Part shown: positions 1 through 8,731 of the stretch, one piece after another
How the letters are laid out: each line of letters opens with the position of its first letter
Numbering within the stretch: position 1 is the stretch's first letter
Program-made: the position numbers and the translations under genes
The notes under the pieces: model-generated
Told to the model about the DNA's origin: nothing
The model's input: the letters and a program-made list of their open reading frames with translations, nothing else
The model's database searches: none
NCBI RefSeq assembly: GCF_001547525.1
Contig: NZ_CM003768.1
Location: 2,294,001 to 2,358,000, forward strand
DNA: 64,000 nt
Direction of reading: 5' to 3'
Source of the DNA: Burkholderia anthina
GTDB lineage: Bacteria; Pseudomonadota; Gammaproteobacteria; Burkholderiales; Burkholderiaceae

Positions 1-1047
1 GCGACCGCCAACAAGCTGTCGTCGGCCGGCGTGACGGCGGCGGACACGATCTCGGCCGGCTCGCTGAGCATCACGTTCGGCAGCAACCCCGCGTTCAACG
101 TCAACGTGGCGGCCGGCGCGTCGCTGTCCGACATCGCGTCGTCGATCAACTCGGCGTCCGGCAATGCCGGCGTCACCGCATCGGTCATCACCGGTTCGGA
201 CGGCCAGCATCTCGTGATGCAGTCGAACCTCACCGGTGCAGCCAACACGATCTCGATCACGGGCACGGGCGTCAACTCGAAACTGACGTCGGGGTACACG
301 ACGGTCACGCCGGCCGCCGACGCGCAGCTGACGATCGACGGCACGCCGGTGTCGAGCGCGTCGAACAACGTGTCGGGCGCGCTGACGGGCGTCACGCTGG
401 CGCTGTCGCAGGCCGCTGTCGGCACGACGCAAACCATCACGCTGTCGCAGGACACGGCCGCGGCGACGACCGCGATCAACAATTTCGCGACCGCGTATAC
501 CAACTTCGTGACTACCGCGAAATCGCTGTCGAGCTACGACCCGACGGCGAAGACCGCCGGCCCGCTGCTCGGCGACGCGATGTTGAACACGATCAGGAGC
601 ACGCTCGCGACGACGCTCAGCAGCGGCGTCACGACGGGCGGCACGACCTATGCGCTCGGCAGCATCGGCATCAACGTGGACTCGACCGGCGCGATGTCGG
701 TCGACACCGCCGCGCTGACCACCGCGCTCAAGTCGAACGGCTCCGCGGTGGCGGCGATCTTCAACCAGACGAATGGCATCGCCCAGGCGCTCAATGCGAA
801 CATCAACTCGTACACGCAGACGTCCGGCCTGATCGACCAGCGCACCAACGCGATCAACGCCGACCTGAAGAGCGTGCAGGCCCAGGCGACGCAGCTGCAG
901 AGCTACTCGGACCAGTTGACCAAGCAATACAATGCGCAGTTCACCGCGCTGAACACGCTGATGGCGACGATGGCGAACAACACCCGTTACCTGACCCAGC
1001 TGTTCGGCGGCCAGAACAGCGCCGGCGCGCTGGCCAACAACAAGTAA
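1..1047 (+). CDS. fliD: Flagellar hook-associated protein 2 (filament cap), 3' part
   Basis: The frame is open from the first base, so the gene starts upstream of the window; 348 C-terminal residues are visible. FliD forms the pentameric cap at the tip of the flagellum that guides flagellin assembly. The visible part is rich in Ser, Thr, Ala and Asn with repeated beta-strand-like segments (about the first 160 residues). It ends in the polar alpha-helical coiled coil typical of FliD C-termini, rich in Gln and Asn around the last 100 residues. No Cys is present, as usual for exported axial proteins. The gene is followed after 33 bases by fliT, the FliD export chaperone, which is the standard partner and confirms the call. 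An internal GTG at 31 is not the real start. Confidence 0.93.
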   Translation, partial: ATANKLSSAGVTAADTISAGSLSITFGSNPAFNVNVAAGASLSDIASSINSASGNAGVTASVITGSDGQHLVMQSNLTGAANTISITGTGVNSKLTSGYTTVTPAADAQLTIDGTPVSSASNNVSGALTGVTLALSQAAVGTTQTITLSQDTAAATTAINNFATAYTNFVTTAKSLSSYDPTAKTAGPLLGDAMLNTIRSTLATTLSSGVTTGGTTYALGSIGINVDSTGAMSVDTAALTTALKSNGSAVAAIFNQTNGIAQALNANINSYTQTSGLIDQRTNAINADLKSVQAQATQLQSYSDQLTKQYNAQFTALNTLMATMANNTRYLTQLFGGQNSAGALANNK

Positions 1048-1080
1048 GCCTTGGCCGCACCGCCCCTTCGGAGCCGAACC

Positions 1081-1377
1081 ATGACGAACGACACCCTGTC
1101 CCGCGCCTTCGACCTGACCCGTGCCATGCAGTCGGCGGCCAACGCACGCGACTGGGTGCGCGTCGCGGCCCTCGCCGACGAACGCTCGCCGCTGCTGATG
1201 AACCTGTCCGGCGAGCAGACGCCAGACGCGCTGGACCGCGTGCGGCAGATCATGGCCATCGACGCGTCGATCACGGAGCATGCGCAGACCGACCGTGACC
1301 GCCTGGCCGCGGAATTTGCGCAGTCCCAGGAGCGGATCAAGGCCGCGAGCCAGTACCAGAAAGCCGGCATGCTGTGA
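1081..1377 (+). CDS. fliT: Flagellar protein FliT (FliD export chaperone)
   Basis: The product is 98 residues, the usual size for FliT, and predicted all alpha-helical. FliT binds FliD in the cytoplasm and delivers it to the flagellar export apparatus; in enteric bacteria it also antagonises FlhDC. The ATG at 1081 is chosen over the in-frame upstream start at 1051 because it gives the family length and starts the conserved N-terminal helix (Thr-Leu-Ser-Arg-Ala-Phe-Asp-Leu-Thr). It lies 33 bases after fliD on the same strand and ends just before an intrinsic terminator, so fliD-fliT is the end of the operon. Sequence conservation in FliT is low; the call rests mainly on size, helical character and position. 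Confidence 0.85.
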   Translation: MTNDTLSRAFDLTRAMQSAANARDWVRVAALADERSPLLMNLSGEQTPDALDRVRQIMAIDASITEHAQTDRDRLAAEFAQSQERIKAASQYQKAGML

Positions 1378-1457
1378 CCGGCCGGGCGTCTCGCCCGCCG
1401 CGCATTTCGAATTAAAAGACGCCGCCAGTCGAGCGGTCCGTCGTCGCCGTACCGTCG

Positions 1458-1482
1458 AGCCGCTTCAATGCGGCTTTTTTTT
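1458..1482 (+). terminator. Intrinsic terminator after fliDT
   Basis: A six-base-pair stem (AGCCGC, 1458-1463, with GCGGCT, 1470-1475) closes a six-base loop and runs directly into eight T residues. It lies 80 bases after the fliT stop. Confidence 0.85.
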
Positions 1483-1616
1483 CGCCTGCCGGCGGGCGCG
1501 CGAGCCGGATCGCGCCGGCCACGCCCGCGTCGCCCGCCCGACGGCCGCCTCGATCATCCCGGTCGGCCGGCCCGACGATGCGCGCGCGGCTTCCCGCCGC
1601 GGCGCGATCCCGCTCG

Positions 1617-4103
1617 TCACGCGTCCCGGGGCGCCGTGTCGCCGCCCGCGTAACTGGCCCACATGCCGTGCAGCGCGTCCTCGAGGTTGCGTGCGAAGCG
1701 CGACGCATCGCACAGCGGCGACGCCAGCGCGCGCTCGCGCAGCGTTGCACGCAGCGTCGCCAGCCCGTCGCGGTCGCGCGCGAACGCGACGGCCTTCGCG
1801 AGGTACGCCGCCTCGTCTTCCGCGATCCATTCGCCCATGCCCGCCGCGTGCAGCAGGCTCTCGCAAATGTGCGTGACGAACCGGCTGCCCTTCATCCCGA
1901 GCACCGGCACGCCCATCCACAGCGCTTCGGCGGTGGTCGTGCCGCCCGGATACGGAAACGGGCTCAGCGCGATGTCGATGCGGTTGTATGCGGCGAAGTA
2001 TTCCGCACGCGGCGAGCCGCCTTCGAGGATCAGCCGGTCCGCGCCGATGCCGTGCCGCGCGAAGCGGTCGAGCGTCGCCTGGTTCACGTCGCCGGCGCCG
2101 AGCTCATGCGCCTTCAGCAGCAGGCGCGCGTCCGGCAGCGCGTGCAGGATGCGCGACCACAGCGCGACGACCTCGTCGCTGATCTTGATCAGCTTGCCGA
2201 AGCAGCCGAACGTGACGCCGCCATGAGCCGCCATCGGCAGCGGGCCGACCGCGACATCGTACGGCGGCGGCGTGAAGCACAGGTAGCTGTCCGGCAGTCG
2301 CCACGGCTGTTCGGTGAAGTGATGCGCCTCGTCGGCCGGCAGCGTATACGCATCGCCGATGAAATAGTCGATCGCGCGGCACCCGGTCGTCGCGAAGAAA
2401 CCGAGCCAGCTCGCCTGCACCGGCGCGGGCTTGTGCCCGAAGATCGGCAGGCCGCTCCAGTTGGTATGGCCCGCCATGTCGATCAGGATGTCGATGCCGT
2501 CGTCGCGAATCAGTTGCGCGGCCTCCTCGCGGCCCAGACTGACCACCTTCTTCCAGCTCGCGAAGTTCGGCCTGAGCCGCGCGGTCACATCGTCCTCGCC
2601 GACGAACGTCACATAGGCATGCGGCTCGATGCGCGACCGGTCGATCCGCGCGAGCACGCTTTCAAGGAAGATGCCGACCGGGTGCTGCCGCAGGTCGCCC
2701 GACACGAAGCCGACGCGCAGCGGTCGCCCCTGCGCCTGCGCGACGCGCTGTGCGCGGTCGTGCTCGAACGGACGCGCGTCGCGCTCGAGATGCTCGCCGT
2801 AGCGGCGCGCTTCGGCGACCCACTCCTGCGGCTCGAACGCGGGCGAACTCGACATGTTGAACAGCATCCGCGAGTACGCGCGATGCAGGTCGTGCCGGAT
2901 CGCCGAGCGGAACGCATCCAGCGCGCCGGCGAGATCCCCTTTCGCCCACAGGATGTCGCCGAGCGTCATCTGCACCTTCAGCGGATCGATGCCGAGCTTC
3001 CGCGCGATCTCGGTATGCTTCATCGCCTCGTCGAGCTTCTCGAGCCGAAACAGCGCGGCGGCGAGGTTGTGATGTGCGTCGGCATCGTCCGGGTTCAGGT
3101 CGATCGCATGCCGGTGGCTCAACTCCGCGGCGGCCAGCAAGTTGAGGTTGTGATACGCGAAGCCAAGGAAGTTGTATGCGTCGGCCAGTTCGGGATCAAG
3201 CTCGATCGCGTGCCGGCACACCTGCACCGCCTGCCCGTATTCGCCCTGCTGGTTGCGCAAATCGCCGAGCCATGCCCATGCCCGTGCATGCGCGGGGTCG
3301 ATCGCGACCGCCTGCTCGAGCAGTTCGAGCGCCTTGTCGAAATCGCCGATGCGCTGCAGCAGCCTTGCCAGTACGCAGTGCGCGTCCGCGTCGCCCGGAT
3401 CGAGTCCCTCGCGCGCATGGTCGACCGCCCCCCGCAGATCGCCTGCCGCGCGCAGCGTCGCGCTCAACCCCTGGTGCGCGACGCGCAAGCCCGGTTGCAG
3501 CGCGATGGCGCGACGATAGGCATCCGCGGCCTCGTCGAATTTCTCCTGCGCATGCAGCGCGTTGCCGAGATTGCAGTACGCCTCCGCGTATTGCGGCTGG
3601 TGCGCGACCGCCTTGGCGTAGCTCGCCGCCGCCGCCTCGTGCTCGCCCAGATCCTGCAGCGCGTTGCCGAGGTTGTTGTACGCCTGCGCGTAACCGGGGC
3701 GCAGCTCGATCGCGCGCGCGCAGCTCTGCATCGCGGCCGTCGGTTCGCGCGCGTCGCGCAACGCGTTGCCGAGGTTGTTGTGCGCTTCCGGATAGTCCGG
3801 CCGCAGCGCCACCGCGCGCCGATAGTGCGCGATGGCGTCGTCGAGCCGCCCGCTTTCGCGCAGCATGTTGCCCAGATTGTTGAAGTACGACGCGTCCGGC
3901 CGCTCGACGAGCGATTGCTCCATCAGCGCGAGCCCCGCGTCGTACTGCTTCAGCTGGCACGCCAGCAGCCCGAGGAAATGCAGCGCGTCCGGCTGGCCCG
4001 GCCGCGCGGTCAGGATCGCGTCGTACAGCGTCTTCGCTTCCGCGAGACGCCCCGCCTGATGATGCGCCAGCGCGGACTGCAGCGTGTCGTGGATATCGTT
4101 CAT
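1617..4103 (-). CDS. TPR-containing GT41 (SPINDLY/OGT-like) glycosyltransferase, copy A
   Basis: An 828-residue protein. Roughly residues 1-400 are tandem tetratricopeptide repeats (repeated NLGNAL cores with Ala-Glu-Ala-Tyr steps). The remainder is an O-GlcNAc-transferase-like GT41 catalytic region. Its hallmark VSGDLRQHPVG carries the His-Pro-Val of the family, and LSPFPYPGGTTTAEALWMG lies in the nucleotide-sugar half. Enzymes of this type add sugars to Ser/Thr of proteins in the cytoplasm. The position beside fliD-fliT points to flagellin as substrate; flagellin glycosylation is known in Burkholderia, but the substrate here is inferred. The ATG at 4103 overlaps the stop of the upstream gene in an ATGA, indicating translational coupling. 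A much longer open frame running through this start is a high-GC artefact. Confidence 0.9.
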   Translation of the reverse strand: MNDIHDTLQSALAHHQAGRLAEAKTLYDAILTARPGQPDALHFLGLLACQLKQYDAGLALMEQSLVERPDASYFNNLGNMLRESGRLDDAIAHYRRAVALRPDYPEAHNNLGNALRDAREPTAAMQSCARAIELRPGYAQAYNNLGNALQDLGEHEAAAASYAKAVAHQPQYAEAYCNLGNALHAQEKFDEAADAYRRAIALQPGLRVAHQGLSATLRAAGDLRGAVDHAREGLDPGDADAHCVLARLLQRIGDFDKALELLEQAVAIDPAHARAWAWLGDLRNQQGEYGQAVQVCRHAIELDPELADAYNFLGFAYHNLNLLAAAELSHRHAIDLNPDDADAHHNLAAALFRLEKLDEAMKHTEIARKLGIDPLKVQMTLGDILWAKGDLAGALDAFRSAIRHDLHRAYSRMLFNMSSSPAFEPQEWVAEARRYGEHLERDARPFEHDRAQRVAQAQGRPLRVGFVSGDLRQHPVGIFLESVLARIDRSRIEPHAYVTFVGEDDVTARLRPNFASWKKVVSLGREEAAQLIRDDGIDILIDMAGHTNWSGLPIFGHKPAPVQASWLGFFATTGCRAIDYFIGDAYTLPADEAHHFTEQPWRLPDSYLCFTPPPYDVAVGPLPMAAHGGVTFGCFGKLIKISDEVVALWSRILHALPDARLLLKAHELGAGDVNQATLDRFARHGIGADRLILEGGSPRAEYFAAYNRIDIALSPFPYPGGTTTAEALWMGVPVLGMKGSRFVTHICESLLHAAGMGEWIAEDEAAYLAKAVAFARDRDGLATLRATLRERALASPLCDASRFARNLEDALHGMWASYAGGDTAPRDA

Positions 4104-6316
4104 GCTTCCTGCTCCGAGTTCGTATAGCGTTGCCACATGGCGACGAATGCCGCTTCGAGATGCGCGGCGAACCGGCGCGCGTCGCACAACGGCGATGCGA
4201 GCAACTGCGCGCGCAGCCCGGCGCGCAGCGCCGCGAGCTGCTCGCGATCGCGCATCGCCGCGATCGCCTTCGCGACATAGGCGTCCTCGCCGTCGGCGAC
4301 CCATTCGCCCATGCCCGCCGCGTGCAGCACGCTTTCGCAAATGTGCGTGACGAACCGGCTGCCCTTCATCCCGAGCACCGGCACGCCCATCCACAGCGCT
4401 TCGGCCGTGGTCGTGCCGCCCGGGTACGGGAACGGGCTCAGCGCGACGTCGATGCGGTTGTATGCGCCGAAGTATTCCGCGCGCGGCGAACCGCCCTCGA
4501 GGATCAGCCGGTCCGCGTCGACGCCATGCCGCGCGAAGCGCGCGACGGTCGCATCGCGCACGCCGTCGCGGCCGAGCTCGTGCGCCTTGAGCAGCAGCCG
4601 CGCGTCCGGCAGCGTGTGCAGGATGCGCGACCACGCGCGCACGACGTCGTCGCCGATCTTCACGAGCTGGCCGAAGCAGCCGAACGTCGGATGGCCGCTC
4701 GCCGCCATCGGCAGCGGGCCGACCTCGACGTCGCAGGCCGGCGGCGTGAAGCACAGGAAGCTGTCCGGCAGCCGCCACGGCTTCTCGACGAAGTGATGCG
4801 CTTCGGCATCCGGCAGCGTGTAGCGGTCGCCGATGAAGTAGTCGATCGCGTCGCAGCCGGTCGACGCGAAAAAGCCGAGCCAGCTCGCCTGCACCGGCGC
4901 GGGTTTCCAGCCGAACACGGGAAGCCCGCTCGACTGCGTATGGCCCGCGAGGTCGACGAGGACGTCGATTTCGTCGTCGTGAATCATCCGCGCGGCCGCC
5001 TCCGGACTCAGCGCGGCGATCGAGCGCCAGCCGTTCGCGTGCGGCTTCAGTTTCGCGGTGATCGCGTCCTCGTCGTCCGTGGTCACGTACACGCGCAGGT
5101 CGATGCGCGTGCGCTCGAGGTGCGCAAGCACGCTTTCCAGGAAAATGCCGACCGGGTGCAGGCGCAGGTCGCCGGACACGAAGCCGACGCGCAGCGGCCG
5201 CCCTTGCGCGCGCGCGGCCCGCTCGCGCGGATCGTGCGCATGGCGCGTCGAACGCGCGGCCAGGTGCCGACCGTAGCGCCGCGCGTCGGCCAGATAGTCG
5301 GCGGGGTTCACGCAAGCGGACGCCGCCGCGCTGAACAGCAGCCGGTTCAGCACGGTCGCCGCGACGTCGTCGGCGTCGTCGCGCACCAGCGCAAGCGCAT
5401 CGCGATACGCGTGGACCGCGGCATCGACGTTGCCCTGCGCGCGCAGGATGTCGCCGAGATTGACGTGCATCAACACGGCCGGCGGGCCGACCTGCAACGC
5501 CTGCCGGCAATACACGAGCGCCTCGTCGAGCCGCTGCAGCTTCAGCAGCACGACGGACAGGTTGTGGCACGCGCCGGCGTCCGCCGGATTCAGCGCGACC
5601 GCCGCGCGATGGCACGCTTGCGCGTCGTCGAGCCGGTTCAGTCCGTGGTACGCGTTGCCCGCGTGGTTGTGTGCGTCGCCGAGATTCGGCGCGAGCCGGA
5701 TCGCGTCCAGCGCATGCGCGAGCGCCTCCTCGCAGCGCAATTGCTTGTGACGCACGGCGCTCAGGTTCGCATGGGCCATCGCCATCGACGCGTCCAGCTC
5801 GATCGCGCGGCCGTATTGCGTGGCGGCGCCGTCGAGGTCGCCCAGATCCTGCAGCGCGTTGCCGAGGTTGTTGTACGCCTGCGCGTAGCCGGGGCGCAAC
5901 TCGATCGCGCGCGCGCAGCTTTCCATCGCGGCCGTCGGTTCGCGTGCGTCGCGCAACGCGTTGCCGAGGTTGTTGTGCGCTTCCGGATAGTCCGGCCGCA
6001 GCGCCACCGCGCGCCGATAGTGCGCGATGGCGTCGTCGAGCCGCCCGCTTTCGCGCAGCATGTTGCCCAGATTGTTGAAGTACGACGCGTCCGGCCGCTC
6101 GACGAGCGATTGCTCCATCAGCGCGAGCCCCGCGTCGTACTGCTTCAACTGGCACGCCAGCAGCCCGAGGAAATGCAGCGCGTCCGGCTGGCCCGGCTGT
6201 GCGGTGAGAATCGCGTCGTACAGCGTCTTCGCTTCCGCGAGACGCCCCGCCTGATGATGCGTGAGCGCCGCCTGCAATGCCTGTCCTGTTCCGTCCATCT
6301 CGTCTGCTCTGCTCAA
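4100..6316 (-). CDS. TPR-containing GT41 (SPINDLY/OGT-like) glycosyltransferase, copy B
   Basis: A 738-residue paralogue of the downstream gene, with about ten N-terminal TPRs (residues 10-330) followed by the GT41 region (VSGDLRLHPVG; SPFPYPGGTTTAEALWMG; GVPVLGMKGSRFVTH). Residues from about 15 to 165 are nearly identical to copy A, and the DNA is equally similar, whereas the middle of the TPR array differs. This suggests recent duplication or gene conversion. The stop (4100-4102) overlaps the next start by ATGA. ATG at 6316 or 6298 could start translation; the longer form is given. Likely function: O-glycosylation of flagellin or another protein. Which sugar it uses cannot be read from sequence. 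Confidence 0.88.
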   Translation of the reverse strand: MSRADEMDGTGQALQAALTHHQAGRLAEAKTLYDAILTAQPGQPDALHFLGLLACQLKQYDAGLALMEQSLVERPDASYFNNLGNMLRESGRLDDAIAHYRRAVALRPDYPEAHNNLGNALRDAREPTAAMESCARAIELRPGYAQAYNNLGNALQDLGDLDGAATQYGRAIELDASMAMAHANLSAVRHKQLRCEEALAHALDAIRLAPNLGDAHNHAGNAYHGLNRLDDAQACHRAAVALNPADAGACHNLSVVLLKLQRLDEALVYCRQALQVGPPAVLMHVNLGDILRAQGNVDAAVHAYRDALALVRDDADDVAATVLNRLLFSAAASACVNPADYLADARRYGRHLAARSTRHAHDPRERAARAQGRPLRVGFVSGDLRLHPVGIFLESVLAHLERTRIDLRVYVTTDDEDAITAKLKPHANGWRSIAALSPEAAARMIHDDEIDVLVDLAGHTQSSGLPVFGWKPAPVQASWLGFFASTGCDAIDYFIGDRYTLPDAEAHHFVEKPWRLPDSFLCFTPPACDVEVGPLPMAASGHPTFGCFGQLVKIGDDVVRAWSRILHTLPDARLLLKAHELGRDGVRDATVARFARHGVDADRLILEGGSPRAEYFGAYNRIDVALSPFPYPGGTTTAEALWMGVPVLGMKGSRFVTHICESVLHAAGMGEWVADGEDAYVAKAIAAMRDREQLAALRAGLRAQLLASPLCDARRFAAHLEAAFVAMWQRYTNSEQEA

Positions 6317-6538
6317 TAGGGATGCGGTTCGCGTCCGAAGTCGATCAGCCTGCCGCCGTGCCCGATCGTCACGGCCGGCGCCGCCATCCCGTCGCGTGCC
6401 ATCCCGACGACGGGGTCGCGCACGCGCCGCCGGTCGGAACGCCGATCACGCCGGCCGGCGCGGCGTTCAGCGCGACGGGCGCCATGTTCCGCTTGCCGCC
6501 GCGTGGAAATGCCCCCGCACGTCACGTCGTGCGCGGCC
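6317..6538. other. Gap between GT41 genes with possible small or broken ORF
   Basis: Two short minus-strand frames fill most of this gap. One begins at an ATG near 6484 (MAPVALNAAPAGVIGVPTGG...). The other ends at 6313 with a 36-residue tail (VRDPVVGMARDGM... to ...REPHPY). They are offset by one frame and could be a single small gene with a frameshift. No family was recognised and no good ribosome binding site was seen, so no gene is called. Confidence 0.3.
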
Positions 6539-8326
6539 TCACGCGAATGCGCCCGCCGCGGCGTCGACGTGCTGCGCCCACATGCCGTGCAGTGCGTCCT
6601 CGAAGTGGCGCGCGAAGCGGGGCGCGTCGCACAGCGGCGACGCGAGCACCTGCGCGCGCAGCGTCGTGCGCAGCGCCGCCAGCCCGGCGGGCTGGCCGAC
6701 CTGCACGACGGCCTTCGCGACATACGCGTCGTCGTCGTCCGCGATCCACTCGGGCAGCCGCGCCGAATGCAGCAGGCTCTCGGCGATGTGCGACAGGAAG
6801 CGCTCGCCGCGCCGGCAAAGAACGGGCACGCCCATCCACAGCGCTTCGGCGGTCGTCGTGCCGCCCGGATACGGGAACGGGCTCAGCATCAGGTCGACGC
6901 GCCGGTAGGCGGCCAGGTATTCGGCGCGCGGCGAGCGGCCTTCGAGGATCAGGCGCCGCGCATCGATGCCGTGCGCCGCGAAACGTGCGGCAAGCGCCTG
7001 CTGCTCGCGCGGATCGTCGAGATGCTCCGCCTTCACGAACAGCTTCGCGCCCGCGACCGATTGCAGCACGCGCGACCAGACCGCGACGACGCGAGCGGTG
7101 ATCTTCGCGAGCTTGCCGAAATAGCCGAAGGTCGGATGGCCGTTCGCGAGCATCGGCAGCGCGCCGACGTCGACAGGCTCGGCCGGCGGCGTGAAGCACA
7201 GATAGCTGTCCGGCAGATGCCACGGCCGCTCGGTGAAATGCGCGGCCTCGGCGGGCGGCAGCACGTGACGGTCGCCGATCACGTAGTCGATCGCGCGCAC
7301 GCCGGTGCTCGCGAAATAACCGGGCCAGCTCGCCTGCAGCGGCGCCGGCTTCCACGCGAACAGCGGCAGGCGGTTGTAGACCGTGTGACCCGCCGCGTCG
7401 AGCAGCACGTCGATGCGGTCCGCACGGATGCGCGCGGCCGCCGCTTCGTCGCTCAGGCCGGCAATGCAGGTCCACGTCGCGAAGGCCGGCTTGATGCGGG
7501 CGGTCACGTCGTCCTCGACGTCGCGCGTCGGGTACGCATGCATCTCGATCCGGTTCGCGTCGAGATGCTCGAGCATGCTCTCGATGAAATAGCCGACCGG
7601 ATGCGCCTTCAGGTCGCCCGACACGATGCCGACCTTGAGCGGCCGCCCGGCGCGCGGGGCCAGGTCGACGAGCCAGTCCGTCCACGGCGTCGCGCACCGC
7701 GTGACGACTTCGTCGTAGCGCGCGGCCTCGGCGAGATAGGCGTCGTGGTCGAACGCTTCGCTGCAGTGGCTCGCGAACAGCAGGTTGCTGCGCGGCTCCG
7801 GCAACTCGGGGCGCAGCGCCACCGCGTGCCGGTAAGCCTCGAGCGCGGCCGGAATCTCGTTCACGTCGAACAGCGCATTCGCAAGATTGTTGTAGGCCTG
7901 GCCATTGTCCGGCTTCAGCGAGATCGCGTGGCAGAACGCATCGACGGCCGCGCGGGCGTCGCCGGCGAGCCGCAGCGCGTTGCCGAGGTTGTTGTACGCA
8001 TCGACGTAGTCGGGCCGCAGCTCGATTGCGAGACGGAAGCACTCCGCGGCGGCGGCGTGACGATTGTCCGCCTGCATGACGTTGCCGAGGTTGTAGTAGT
8101 ACATCGCGTCCGGCCTGATCTCGATCGCCGCCATGATCAGGTCGGATGCCTCCTGATAGCGCCCGTACCGATGGCCGACCAGGCCGAGCAGGTGAAGCGC
8201 GTCCGCGTGCCGGGGATCGGTGTCGAGGATCTGCCGGTACAGCGTCTCGGCCTCTTCCAGCCGATCGGCCTGATGGTGTGCCAGCGCCTGTTCGATCGTG
8301 GCGGCGGCGGGGGAGGTGGGCATCAT
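6539..8326 (-). CDS. TPR-containing GT41 (SPINDLY/OGT-like) glycosyltransferase, copy C
   Basis: The third and most divergent member of the group, 595 residues. About six TPRs (residues 10-210) precede a GT41 catalytic region with IVSGDLKAHPVGYF, GYFGKLAKI and LSPFPYPGGTTTAEALWMG. It has fewer TPRs than copies A and B and differs throughout, so it is an older paralogue. Two adjacent ATG codons (8326 and 8323) can start it; neither has a strong ribosome binding site. It is first of the three minus-strand glycosyltransferases and lies back-to-back with the sugar-biosynthesis operon starting at 8732, so the two sets probably share a function. Target protein and sugar are inferred, not seen. Confidence 0.88.
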   Translation of the reverse strand: MMPTSPAAATIEQALAHHQADRLEEAETLYRQILDTDPRHADALHLLGLVGHRYGRYQEASDLIMAAIEIRPDAMYYYNLGNVMQADNRHAAAAECFRLAIELRPDYVDAYNNLGNALRLAGDARAAVDAFCHAISLKPDNGQAYNNLANALFDVNEIPAALEAYRHAVALRPELPEPRSNLLFASHCSEAFDHDAYLAEAARYDEVVTRCATPWTDWLVDLAPRAGRPLKVGIVSGDLKAHPVGYFIESMLEHLDANRIEMHAYPTRDVEDDVTARIKPAFATWTCIAGLSDEAAAARIRADRIDVLLDAAGHTVYNRLPLFAWKPAPLQASWPGYFASTGVRAIDYVIGDRHVLPPAEAAHFTERPWHLPDSYLCFTPPAEPVDVGALPMLANGHPTFGYFGKLAKITARVVAVWSRVLQSVAGAKLFVKAEHLDDPREQQALAARFAAHGIDARRLILEGRSPRAEYLAAYRRVDLMLSPFPYPGGTTTAEALWMGVPVLCRRGERFLSHIAESLLHSARLPEWIADDDDAYVAKAVVQVGQPAGLAALRTTLRAQVLASPLCDAPRFARHFEDALHGMWAQHVDAAAGAFA

Positions 8327-8731
8327 GAGCTATGTCGTCCTGGTAGCCAATACGGATTCGAATCGCGGCCGGCTCCGCTGCGTCGGCGCACGCCTTCGCC
8401 CGCGGACGCACGCACCGACGGTCTCCGACGTGTCCGAATTCTCCTCGCGCACGCCGCGTTCCAATCTGGCGAGCAAGTGCTGGAATTGGTCGCTATTCCC
8501 GCTACTGCGAGCCGCACCCGCGGGTGCCCCGAATTCGCGCCGGACAGCCGCGAATCCATCGAAATGCGGGGTGAAACCACCCGCTAATCCGACATTCGAT
8601 CCTGGCGGCGCTCGCTAGACTTGATCGCAGATAGATGTCCGACCTGCGACGCTCGGACGGTTGCGCATTCCGATGCCGCCGCGCCGACGCGCGCTCGTCC
8701 GGTCACACCCTTTGTGCCTGGAGCCCTGTGT
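8327..8731. other. Divergent intergenic region of the glycosylation locus
   Basis: 405 bases between the minus-strand GT41 genes and the plus-strand methyltransferase. No gene is supported here: the frames present are short and Arg/Pro-rich. It must hold both divergent promoters, but no convincing -35/-10 pair or sigma-28 (flagellar) promoter was found by eye. Confidence 0.5.

Noticed and set aside
1578-6319. Very long open frames opposite or offset to the glycosyltransferase genes (849, 1512 and 729 codons)
   Set aside because: Arg/Ala-rich products without domains; typical shadows of GC-rich coding DNA. The true frames have TPR and GT41 motifs.
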